64,000 nt of DNA from Bacteroidota bacterium. Lineage in GTDB: Bacteria > Bacteroidota > Bacteroidia > Sphingobacteriales > Sphingobacteriaceae. The position numbers and the translations under genes are program-made. How positions within the stretch are numbered: position 1 is the stretch's first letter; each line of letters opens with the position of its first letter. The DNA is taken from the NCBI GenBank assembly GCA_018266915.1, contig JAFDZM010000046.1, positions 1 through 64,000 on the forward strand. Reading direction: 5' to 3'. Under the pieces are notes generated by a model. The model did not search any database, was not told the DNA's origin, and saw nothing but the letters and a program-made list of their open reading frames with translations. Below are positions 34,385-41,797 of this stretch, piece by piece.

Positions 34385-36640
34385 TTATGATACCATTATG
34401 GGCTCTACATTAAAATTCCCCAATTGCAGTGTAAAAAAGAATTCTGTTCCATGACCGGGTTGGCTTTCTACCCAAATTTTACCATGACATTTTTCAATCA
34501 GGTCTTTACAAAACAATAGGCCCATGCCTGTTCCCGATTCATTATTTGTACCGTGACCACTATCTACTTTGCTTTTAAATAACTTGTCGAGCTGTTGCTT
34601 AGGCATCCCTATACCTGTATCTTTTATCGATATTACAATATGATCATCATCAAGGTATTTAGCGCTGATGGTGATGGAGTCATGCTCGCGTGAAAACTTA
34701 ATGGCATTGGTAATTAAATTACGCACTACTATACGGATAGAGTTAGGATCAGCGGCTACTACAATATCTTCTGAAACATTGTCTATCAGGCGTATACCTT
34801 TCAATGCCGCCTGCTCGCAATAATTTGTAGTCTCGTTAGCAACAACGTCTTTGATAAGAAAAGCCTTGTCAGTACTGTCAAAATTCTCCATCTGGCTGTT
34901 TATCCAGAATAATAAGGTATCCAGGAAATCAGAAGTATATTCCAGTTTTTTTAATGCCTGGGGAATCAAATCCAGAAATTGTTCATACGTGAGGGTATCA
35001 TCTTCCAGCAAAGTAAAAAGCCCTCTTAAAGTACTTAACGGAGCCCTTAAGTCATGCGCCAAAACAGCGATCAGGCGGTCCTTTAAATGGTTCAACTCAT
35101 TTAGTTTGATAGCTTGCTCATCAAGATTGGCTTTTTGCTGTATAACTTCTTCATTCTTTTCCTTAAGAATATTATTGATCTTTTGTTGCTTGCGTTTACC
35201 CTTGTAATAAATAACAGCTATTATAACCATCCCTGCCAGGACAGTGCTGAGGAAGATTAAATTAGTCCGCTCCTGTTTTAATCTCTGGGCATACAATTCA
35301 TCCTTTTCCTTTTGCTGATCGATGAGCTTGCGCTGCTTGTTTGCAAACTCGTATTCAAGACTGTAAGATGTTATTTTCTGGATGTTTTCATCATTATTCA
35401 GGCTATCCTGGAGTGCAATATACTCCATGGAAAGCTTGTGTGCTTCCTCAAATTTGCCAAGACCGGCTAACGCTTTATTCAATTCAAAAACTGCATTCGC
35501 CCGAAACCAGATATTATTGATTTGTTCCGCCAGTTGATGACCTGATGAAGCATAGTCATAAGCTTTTTTATAATCCTTTTGCAGGTTGAAAAGCGTGGCG
35601 AAACCCACCAAAGCATAAGTTTTATCGTAAACGATATTGTATTTGCCTGCTGTTTCCAATGCAGTATTGAAATAGCCTAATGCAAGGTCATATTGCCCCT
35701 TATTGGCATAACACAAACCCAAATCCGCAGAGATATAACTGATACCATCCTTGTCATCCTGCTTCATCGCAATATGAAGCGCCTTAGACAGGTAGGAGAT
35801 CGCTTTGTCATATTGTTTTTCCGCCAGCAGCACCTCGCCGATATTCTCCGTTGCCGTACCTATTTCGAGTAGGTCATGTGTATGTTGAGCTATTTCAAGG
35901 GCTTTGTTATAATATTCGAGTGCTTTTGGATAAACCCGCATATTTTGCAGAACGTCGCCAATATTATTATGAATGTCGGCTGTTGCCGACTGGTTACGTT
36001 GCTCTATCTCGATAAAAAGCGCCTTATAATAATAGTCGAGCGCAGCAGAATGACGGCCCCGGCCAAAATAAACCATGCCGATATTTTTAAAGCAAACAGC
36101 GAGGTCATGCTTGTTATTTTGCTGTTCGTATATACTACGCGCCAGGTTTAGATAATAAAGCGCCTGTTTATAGTCGGCCTGCATATTATACATTTGCCCG
36201 GTAACCATGTAGGCATTGCTTAGCCCTTTTTTATCATTTATACCTGCATAAATGGACACAGCTTCATTTAACTCAGCCTTAGCCTGAGCAAAACGCCCTT
36301 TAAAATAGTTGGCGTGACCGCTTTGTACCAATCCGTCAGCTATACCTGCTTTATAATTAGCTTTCTTTGATAAGGCAATTCCTTTGTAACCATAATATAA
36401 GGTACTATCCGGCTTTATTTCGATAAATTCAGCAGCCAGCTTATTTATCAGGTTGATAGTTGCTGTATCAACAGATTGGGTATGACCATTTAAGCCTGCC
36501 GCAGCTATTTTTCTAAGACTGTCAGTTTTTTTATTACCGGCCGATTGGGAATGACCGGAGTTTGTTAGCGAATACGAAAATCCGTTTAACGCAGAAAATA
36601 AAAGAATAAAAACTATGGGGGCCTTCAATTTCTTTACCAT
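34385..36640 (-). CDS. TPR-containing sensor histidine kinase (paralogue 2)
   Basis: The 751-residue product shares layout and much sequence with the kinase just downstream: N-terminal signal/anchor, TPR array (about 90-410), membrane helix near 455-480, AVLAHDLRAPLSTLRG with His near 530, and an ATPase domain with NLITNAIKFS and GTGMGLLFCKDLIEKCHG. The kinase core is nearly identical between the two while the TPR array has diverged, which suggests duplication followed by change of input. Both lack receiver domains. It lies upstream of paralogue 1 on the same strand and may share its transcript. Confidence 0.94.
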   Translation of the reverse strand: MVKKLKAPIVFILLFSALNGFSYSLTNSGHSQSAGNKKTDSLRKIAAAGLNGHTQSVDTATINLINKLAAEFIEIKPDSTLYYGYKGIALSKKANYKAGIADGLVQSGHANYFKGRFAQAKAELNEAVSIYAGINDKKGLSNAYMVTGQMYNMQADYKQALYYLNLARSIYEQQNNKHDLAVCFKNIGMVYFGRGRHSAALDYYYKALFIEIEQRNQSATADIHNNIGDVLQNMRVYPKALEYYNKALEIAQHTHDLLEIGTATENIGEVLLAEKQYDKAISYLSKALHIAMKQDDKDGISYISADLGLCYANKGQYDLALGYFNTALETAGKYNIVYDKTYALVGFATLFNLQKDYKKAYDYASSGHQLAEQINNIWFRANAVFELNKALAGLGKFEEAHKLSMEYIALQDSLNNDENIQKITSYSLEYEFANKQRKLIDQQKEKDELYAQRLKQERTNLIFLSTVLAGMVIIAVIYYKGKRKQQKINNILKEKNEEVIQQKANLDEQAIKLNELNHLKDRLIAVLAHDLRAPLSTLRGLFTLLEDDTLTYEQFLDLIPQALKKLEYTSDFLDTLLFWINSQMENFDSTDKAFLIKDVVANETTNYCEQAALKGIRLIDNVSEDIVVAADPNSIRIVVRNLITNAIKFSREHDSITISAKYLDDDHIVISIKDTGIGMPKQQLDKLFKSKVDSGHGTNNESGTGMGLLFCKDLIEKCHGKIWVESQPGHGTEFFFTLQLGNFNVEPIMVS

Positions 36641-36786
36641 TTACCAGAAGTACTAAGTACTTCCCAACATCACAATTCATACGAGATAATTTCTCCTGAT
36701 TACCTCTATTTTGTTTAATTATTGATTAAACGTTGTGCTTATACGGCTACAATAAGGTGATGGGTTCATCTATTTATTAACAAAAT

Positions 36787-36820
36787 AAAAGAGCCCGGTT
36801 GTTAATTACCGGGCTCTTTT
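36787..36820 (-). terminator. Intrinsic terminator of glyS
   Basis: A perfect 13-bp stem (AAAAGAGCCCGGT with ACCGGGCTCTTTT) around an 8-base loop lies 23 bases beyond the glyS stop, read on the minus strand. Confidence 0.95.
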
Positions 36821-36842
36821 ACAGAAATTTATAGTTTAATGA

Positions 36843-38300
36843 TTATAATACGTTTTTCCAGCTCACCATGTCGCCGATAATTTGTTGCAATTGATCAGCG
36901 GGAACACGTTCCTGTTGCATGGTATCACGGTAACGGATGGTAACGGTATTGTCTTCTAAAGTCTGGTGATCGACCGTAATACAGAAAGGTGTACCAATAG
37001 CATCCTGGCGGCGGTAACGTTTACCAATTGCGTCTTTTTCTTCGTAGTACAGATTGAAATCAACTTTCAGCTTGTCCATAATCTCACGTGCTTTTTCAGG
37101 CAGACCATCTTTCTTGGTCAGTGGGAAAATAGCTGCTTTTACAGGTGCCAGGCAAGGGTGCAGGCGCAAAACTACACGGCTGTCTTGTTTTTCTGCAGTG
37201 CTCAGGTCTTCTTCCTCATAAGCATTAATAAGTGTCAACAGGAACATGCGGTCCAAACCGATAGAGGTTTCAATCACATATGGTACGTAGTTTTGGTTGA
37301 TCTCCGGATCGAAATACTGCAACTTTTTACCTGAATATTTCTGATGTTGGCCCAAATCGAAATCAGTACGGCTATGGATACCTTCTACTTCCTTGAATCC
37401 AAACGGAAACTCAAATTCGATATCAAAGGCAGCATCAGCATAGTGTGCCAGCTTGGTATGTTCATGAAAACGATATTTGGCAGGAGACGTACCCAAAGCC
37501 AAATGCCATTTCAGGCGGGTTTGTTTCCAATGCTCGAACCATTCTTTTTGTGAACCGGGACGAATAAAGAACTGCATCTCCATCTGCTCAAACTCACGCA
37601 TACGGATAATGAACTGGCGCGCAATTACTTCGTTACGGAAAGCCTTACCGATCTGCGCGATGCCGAAAGGGATCTTCATTCTGCCTGATTTTTGCACGTT
37701 CAGGTAGTTCACGAAAATACCCTGCGCAGTTTCAGGACGTAGGTAGATCACATCCGCATCATCAGCTACGGCACCCATTTGAGTGCTGAACATCAGGTTA
37801 AACTGACGGACTTCTGTCCAATTAGCGGTGCCACTCACGGGGCAGGTAATATTGTGCTCGATTATAAGATCGCGCAAGCGGGAAAGGTCGTCGCTTTTCA
37901 GCGCTTTATCCATCTCAAGCTGTAGTTCTTCAGCCAGGTCGGTTTTATTCTCGTTGTCGTATTGGGCTATTCTATCTTCCAGTAACTGGTCGGCACGATA
38001 ACGTTTTTTAGAATCTTTGTTGTCGATCATCGGATCGTTAAAGCCTGCAACGTGACCGCTTGCCTCCCAAATTTTGGGATGCATAAATATGGCCGAATCG
38101 ATGCCGACGATATTCTCGTTCATCTGCACCATGGCTTTCCACCAGTAGGTTTTGATATTGTTTTTCAGTTCGGCGCCATTCTGACCGTAGTCGTACACAG
38201 CGCTTAATCCGTCATATATTTCGCTTGACTGGAATACAAAGCCATATTCCTTAGCGTGAGATATTACATTCTTAAAAAGTTCGTCGGTTGGTATGCTCAT
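36843..38300 (-). CDS. glyS: Glycyl-tRNA synthetase, dimeric eukaryote/archaea-like type
   Basis: This class II synthetase charges tRNA-Gly. The 485-residue single-chain product is the alpha2 type rather than the alpha2-beta2 type of E. coli. It shows motif 2 in FRNEVIARQFIIRMREFEQMEM (split here into FRNEVIARQF and REFEQMEMQFF), motif 3 in ETSIGLDRMFL and the C-terminal anticodon-binding domain (RLHPCLAPVKAAIFPL). A TATCTTTG -7 element ends only 7 bases before the ATG, so the message may be nearly leaderless. A strong terminator follows. Confidence 0.97.
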   Translation of the reverse strand: MSIPTDELFKNVISHAKEYGFVFQSSEIYDGLSAVYDYGQNGAELKNNIKTYWWKAMVQMNENIVGIDSAIFMHPKIWEASGHVAGFNDPMIDNKDSKKRYRADQLLEDRIAQYDNENKTDLAEELQLEMDKALKSDDLSRLRDLIIEHNITCPVSGTANWTEVRQFNLMFSTQMGAVADDADVIYLRPETAQGIFVNYLNVQKSGRMKIPFGIAQIGKAFRNEVIARQFIIRMREFEQMEMQFFIRPGSQKEWFEHWKQTRLKWHLALGTSPAKYRFHEHTKLAHYADAAFDIEFEFPFGFKEVEGIHSRTDFDLGQHQKYSGKKLQYFDPEINQNYVPYVIETSIGLDRMFLLTLINAYEEEDLSTAEKQDSRVVLRLHPCLAPVKAAIFPLTKKDGLPEKAREIMDKLKVDFNLYYEEKDAIGKRYRRQDAIGTPFCITVDHQTLEDNTVTIRYRDTMQQERVPADQLQQIIGDMVSWKNVL

Positions 38301-38307
38301 AACAGCG

Positions 38308-38315
38308 CAAAGATA
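38308..38315 (-). promoter_or_regulatory. Likely -7 element for glyS
   Basis: Minus-strand TATCTTTG fits TAnnTTTG and ends 7 bases before the ATG at 38300. No TTG at the expected -33 position is seen. Confidence 0.45.
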
Positions 38316-38324
38316 TATTTTTTT

Positions 38325-38359
38325 GATTTCGGATGCCGGATTTTCGATTTCGGATTTAT
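38325..38359. repeat. One-sided word array, ATTTCGGA type
   Basis: Tandem diverged words (GATTTCGGATGC, CGGATTTTC, GATTTCGGATTT) lie upstream of glyS. The same word is used in the palindrome at 49955-50036 and in a short trace near 880-895. No inverted partner is present here. Confidence 0.5.
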
Positions 38360-38400
38360 TTATGCTTTTTAAGTAACTTTATATTGACAATTAGCCTACT

Positions 38401-38871
38401 ATGAGGAATTTAATTACAGTTACTCTTTTATTGTGCACTATTGTTGTTACTGCACAGGATAAGACAACCCGAAAGGAATACAATGCTTATGACCGCGATG
38501 GTAAAACTATAGTTGCCAAAGTTCTGGTCAGCAGTAATTTAAAGAGCCATTTGTTCCTTATTAAGTCACTCCAAAGAGAAGATTCGTCAAGTAATTATAT
38601 AACTACACTTTACTTTGGTAATAAAGAAACGGGCCCGTTGACAGATACCCGTATACTGCTAAAGTTCAGCAAACCGGTAATTTCAGTAATGCCACACTTT
38701 GCAACGGCGTTCAAGAGCATAAACGGCCTGGCGGAAGATCATAATACTTATACATTCAAAGCCGGTCGGTTAGAGCGCGATGCAGGTAGCGCCATTGTTA
38801 TTTACTTCACTATAAGGAGCAAGGATCGTATTATTACCGAAATCTCCGGATTAGACGGAATTCTTCAATAA
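38401..38871 (+). CDS. Secreted protein of unknown function
   Basis: The 156-residue product has a signal peptide (cleavage near VTAQ-D, about residues 17-19) and a soluble mature part with alternating strands (KTIVAKVLVSSNLKSHLFLIKS, NYITTLYFGNKETGPL, RTRILLKFSKPVISVMPH-like). I do not recognise a family. It is probably periplasmic. It stands alone, between glyS (divergent) and a repeat pair preceding gldA. Confidence 0.7.
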   Translation: MRNLITVTLLLCTIVVTAQDKTTRKEYNAYDRDGKTIVAKVLVSSNLKSHLFLIKSLQREDSSSNYITTLYFGNKETGPLTDTRILLKFSKPVISVMPHFATAFKSINGLAEDHNTYTFKAGRLERDAGSAIVIYFTIRSKDRIITEISGLDGILQ

Positions 38872-38877
38872 ACTCAA

Positions 38878-39016
38878 GTTGTCATGCTGAGCGATAGCGA
38901 AGCATCTGTAGCGAGTCATATCATTGCAATTCATTTGTATTTTGGGATTCATTTCTTGTTTAAGTAACATATCAAATCCCGTTTTTAGATTCTTCGCTCT
39001 CGCTCAGAATGACAAC
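38878..39016. repeat. Inverted repeat, TCATTCTGAGCGA family
   Basis: The arms 38878-38908 and 38987-39016 are inverted copies; the shared core is GTTGTCATKCTGAGCGAKAG (K = G or T). It is the same family as 27-148. The 39019-39060 stretch that follows carries ATCTCAAATCT-like words. Confidence 0.8.
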
Positions 39017-39062
39017 GTTAATTTCTCTCAAATCTCATATCTTATATCTCAAATCTAACTTC

Positions 39063-39070
39063 TACATTTG
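39063..39070 (+). promoter_or_regulatory. Likely -7 element for gldA
   Basis: TACATTTG fits TAnnTTTG and ends 4 bases before the gldA ATG. The -33 element is not clear. Confidence 0.45.
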
Positions 39071-39074
39071 AAGC

Positions 39075-39785
39075 ATGAGCATCAGCGTTGAATCATTGAC
39101 TAAAGTTTACGGCTCGCAAAAGGCTGTTGATGGTATTTCATTTAGCGCGTCGCCCGGCGTGCTGGGTTTTCTTGGTCCAAATGGGGCAGGGAAATCGACC
39201 ACAATGAAAATACTAACCGGCTATATTCCGCAAACTTCGGGTAAGGCATCGGTATGCGGTTTTGATGTGGAAACTCAGCCAGTAGAAGTGAAACGTAATA
39301 TCGGCTATCTTCCTGAAAGCAATCCGTTGTATCCGGATATGTATGTGCGTGAGTCGTTGCAGTTTATCGCTAATATTCATAAAATCAATCAGCCTGAAAA
39401 GCGCATCGATGAGATCATTGAGCAAACGGGCTTAACTCCCGAGCGACATAAAAAAATAAGACAGTTATCCAAAGGATACCGCCAGCGTGTGGGTTTAGCA
39501 CAGGCCATTCTGCATGACCCCCAGGTATTGATATTGGATGAACCCACTTCAGGACTTGACCCTAATCAACTAATCGGCATTCGTCAATTGATAAGAGATC
39601 TCGGTAAAACCAAAACCATAGTGCTTTCTACTCACATTATGCAGGAAGTAGAAGCCGTGTGCAGCCAGGTGATCATTATTAATAAAGGAACGATCGTGGC
39701 TAATGACTCGCTGGAAAATCTACGTAATGTGAACGGTAACAAGTCATTAGAAAATATTTTCATAGAACTAACAAATGTTAAGTAA
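39075..39785 (+). CDS. gldA: Gliding-motility ABC transporter ATP-binding protein GldA
   Basis: The 236-residue ATPase has Walker A GPNGAGKST (34-42), the Q-loop region, signature LSKGYRQRVGLAQA, Walker B VLILDEPTSGLDP and the switch STHIMQEVEAVC. The opening MSISVESLTKVYGSQKAVDG is that of GldA. It should pair with the GldF-type permease encoded in the fusion gene at 41798. Three beta-barrel genes separate them, which is unusual. Gliding itself cannot be inferred, because these genes occur in many non-gliding Sphingobacteriaceae. Confidence 0.9.
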   Translation: MSISVESLTKVYGSQKAVDGISFSASPGVLGFLGPNGAGKSTTMKILTGYIPQTSGKASVCGFDVETQPVEVKRNIGYLPESNPLYPDMYVRESLQFIANIHKINQPEKRIDEIIEQTGLTPERHKKIRQLSKGYRQRVGLAQAILHDPQVLILDEPTSGLDPNQLIGIRQLIRDLGKTKTIVLSTHIMQEVEAVCSQVIIINKGTIVANDSLENLRNVNGNKSLENIFIELTNVK

Positions 39786-39838
39786 TTGTAAATTATTCTT
39801 ATATTAGATGTTATTAACCTTATTCAAAAACATCAATT

Positions 39839-40369
39839 ATGAGGAAAGTTCTACTCTTAGCTGTGCTAATAGTTAGCGCAGCTACGGCATCATTTGCCCA
39901 AACATCCAAATCAAGCAGTTCAGGCAGTGGAAAATTTAGTATCGGCGTTGACCCTGGTTTACCAGTAGGCAGCTCAAGCGATTTTTCTTCATTTGCTATT
40001 GGCGGCGATCTTAAGTATTCTCTTCCTGCTGCTACCAACTTTGATGTCAGCCTTTCAGCCGGTTACTCAGTTTTTATTGGCAAAACCATTGATCTTGGTA
40101 GTGGTGTGTCAGTTAAGGCTGGTAATTTGAAAGCTATCCCTGTGAAACTGGGCGGACGCTACAATTTTAACGGTCCAGTGGGATTCTTTGGTGAAGTCGG
40201 ACTCGGTGCTGCTTTTATCCAGGATGGCGGAGGTACTGCCTTTGTTTACGCTCCGGGCGTCGGATATGCAGCTGATGGCGGTTTCGAAGCCGGAATACGT
40301 TATGAAGGCTGGTCGAAAAATGGTACAGTAGGTCAGATTGCCCTGCGACTTGCTTACAGCTTCCAGTAA
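39839..40369 (+). CDS. Outer-membrane beta-barrel protein (barrel 1 of 3)
   Basis: The 176-residue product has a signal peptide (MRKVLLLAVLIVSAATASFAQ in shortened view) followed by a Ser/Gly-rich linker and eight or so amphipathic strands, with GLPVGSSSDFSSFAIGGDLKYSL and a final LRLAYSFQ. Similar genes follow at 40519 and 41089; the recurring pattern is GxPV, a Lys-rich central strand (IPVKLGGRYNF / VPLKAGLRYFF / LPIKAGLQYYY) and a closing strand ending YxF. They appear to be a tandem family. The role is unknown. Confidence 0.8.
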   Translation: MRKVLLLAVLIVSAATASFAQTSKSSSSGSGKFSIGVDPGLPVGSSSDFSSFAIGGDLKYSLPAATNFDVSLSAGYSVFIGKTIDLGSGVSVKAGNLKAIPVKLGGRYNFNGPVGFFGEVGLGAAFIQDGGGTAFVYAPGVGYAADGGFEAGIRYEGWSKNGTVGQIALRLAYSFQ

Positions 40370-40392
40370 TCCGGTAAGTAATTTGTTGATTT

Positions 40393-40425
40393 AAAGCAGG
40401 CCCTGACCAATTTCGGCAGGGCTTT
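40393..40425 (+). terminator. Probable terminator after barrel 1
   Basis: AAAGCAGGCCCTGACC can pair with GGCAGGGCTTT around a short loop, and GTTGTTAAAT follows. The stem has a bulge, so strength is moderate. Confidence 0.6.
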
Positions 40426-40518
40426 GTTGTTAAATAACATTTTTGTTATGCAGAATGCATTTTGTTTGCTTTTCGCGTTGAATGCGTACTTTCGTCATTC
40501 TAAATCATTTTACTTCGA

Positions 40519-41019
40519 ATGAAAAAACTAATAACTCTGCTGTTACTTTTCTGTTGTTTTAAAGCATCTGCTCAAACTACCATCACCAAAGCTTTTAGCG
40601 CAGGTTTTGAACTGGGTATACCAGCAAACGGTGTTTTTAATATTGGTACAGGCGCCTCGGCCAAGTTTGAATTGCCCATTGCTTCACCTGTAAGCTTAAG
40701 CCTGACCGGGGGTTTTACCAGCATGTTTTATAAAAGCAATTTGTTTAATTCATCAAGAACTCCGGGTGCTGCTGTGTTTGTTCCTTTAAAGGCAGGTTTA
40801 AGATATTTCTTTAACCGTGGTGTATATGCTGAAGGTGAGGCCGGTACAGCTATCGAAGCCAATTACGCCCGGCAAAGCGTATTTGCATGGTCAATAGGCC
40901 CGGGTTTTATTGCACCGATTGGTGAGAAGAATGGAATAGACATCAGTTTCCGTTATGAGGATTGGGCCAACCAGGTAAGGCAGACGGCCATTCATATTGC
41001 TTACCGCTTTGGTCTGTAA
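40519..41019 (+). CDS. Outer-membrane beta-barrel protein (barrel 2 of 3)
   Basis: The 166-residue product has a signal peptide ending KASAQ (about residue 19). The mature barrel contains FELGIPANGVFNIGTGASAKFEL, FVPLKAGLRYFFNRGVYAEGEAG and the closing IHIAYRFGL. Its central strand VPLKAGLRYFF is close to LPIKAGLQYYY of barrel 3, supporting paralogy. It lies 149 bases after barrel 1. Confidence 0.8.
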   Translation: MKKLITLLLLFCCFKASAQTTITKAFSAGFELGIPANGVFNIGTGASAKFELPIASPVSLSLTGGFTSMFYKSNLFNSSRTPGAAVFVPLKAGLRYFFNRGVYAEGEAGTAIEANYARQSVFAWSIGPGFIAPIGEKNGIDISFRYEDWANQVRQTAIHIAYRFGL

Positions 41020-41088
41020 CTAAAATTTTCTTTTTACTGTTATATTGTGTTATTTGCTTCCGTATAGGGTTACAAAAACCTTACCTAT

Positions 41089-41685
41089 ATGAAGAGAATT
41101 ATACTAGCTGCTATTTTACTTTGCCTTGTTAGTTTTTTTGCAAAAGCCCAATCGGGTAATAAAGTGATGTTGAGCCTTGGCCCCGAAGTTAATTTTCCTT
41201 TCAATACTGGGACAAACGATCTCGGTGATACTAGACAGCATTATAATGACGGGATTGGGGGGACGCTAAAGGCAGAATTTCCTGCTTTTTCAACCCTGCA
41301 TATCACAGTGTCTGCAGGATATATGCACTACATAAGTAATGAGCACTATTCGTTACTTGATCAAACAGCATATTATCCGGGTTATGTTCCACCTACCAGT
41401 GCACCAAAAACACCGCCATTCTTATACTTGCCGATAAAAGCAGGATTGCAATACTATTATTCCAGGTATATGTATATAAATGCAGAGGCGGGTGAGGCGT
41501 TTAAGCTCAATTCAGGTTCAAAAAACTCTTTTGTTTATTCAGGTGGATTGGGCGGAATATTTCCTATCAATGCCAAAAGCGGAATTGATCTCGTATTTAA
41601 ATATGAACGCGGATACGAAACAATAGCCTATCCTGTCCCCATAAGTCAGATCGGCATTGATGTAGCTTATAAGCGCAGTTTTTAA
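41089..41685 (+). CDS. Outer-membrane beta-barrel protein (barrel 3 of 3)
   Basis: The 198-residue product has a signal peptide (cleavage near AKAQ, about residue 21). The barrel includes LSLGPEVNFPFNTGTND, LPIKAGLQYYYSRYMYINAEAG, FVYSGGLGGIFPINAKSGID and ends IGIDVAYKRSF with a terminal Phe. It is 69 bases after barrel 2 and probably co-transcribed. A Pro-rich loop (VPPTSAPKTPPFLYLP) near residues 97-112 is a distinguishing insertion. Confidence 0.8.
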   Translation: MKRIILAAILLCLVSFFAKAQSGNKVMLSLGPEVNFPFNTGTNDLGDTRQHYNDGIGGTLKAEFPAFSTLHITVSAGYMHYISNEHYSLLDQTAYYPGYVPPTSAPKTPPFLYLPIKAGLQYYYSRYMYINAEAGEAFKLNSGSKNSFVYSGGLGGIFPINAKSGIDLVFKYERGYETIAYPVPISQIGIDVAYKRSF

Positions 41686-41698
41686 AGAAGATTGGCCT

Positions 41699-41733
41699 AA
41701 CTTTTCAACTTTCCAACATTTCAACCTTCCAAC
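41699..41733. repeat. One-sided word array, GTTGGAAA type
   Basis: Four 8-base words on the minus strand (GTTGGAAG, GTTGAAAT, GTTGGAAA, GTTGAAAA) plus GTT lie between barrel 3 and gldFG. The word is that of the palindromes at 17837-17988 and 48667-48762. There is no second arm. Confidence 0.6.
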
Positions 41734-41797
41734 GCGGCGAACCTTTCTGCTTTACCGAATAATATTGTAATTTCGGCAGCCAACAGCCGCGTTTATA

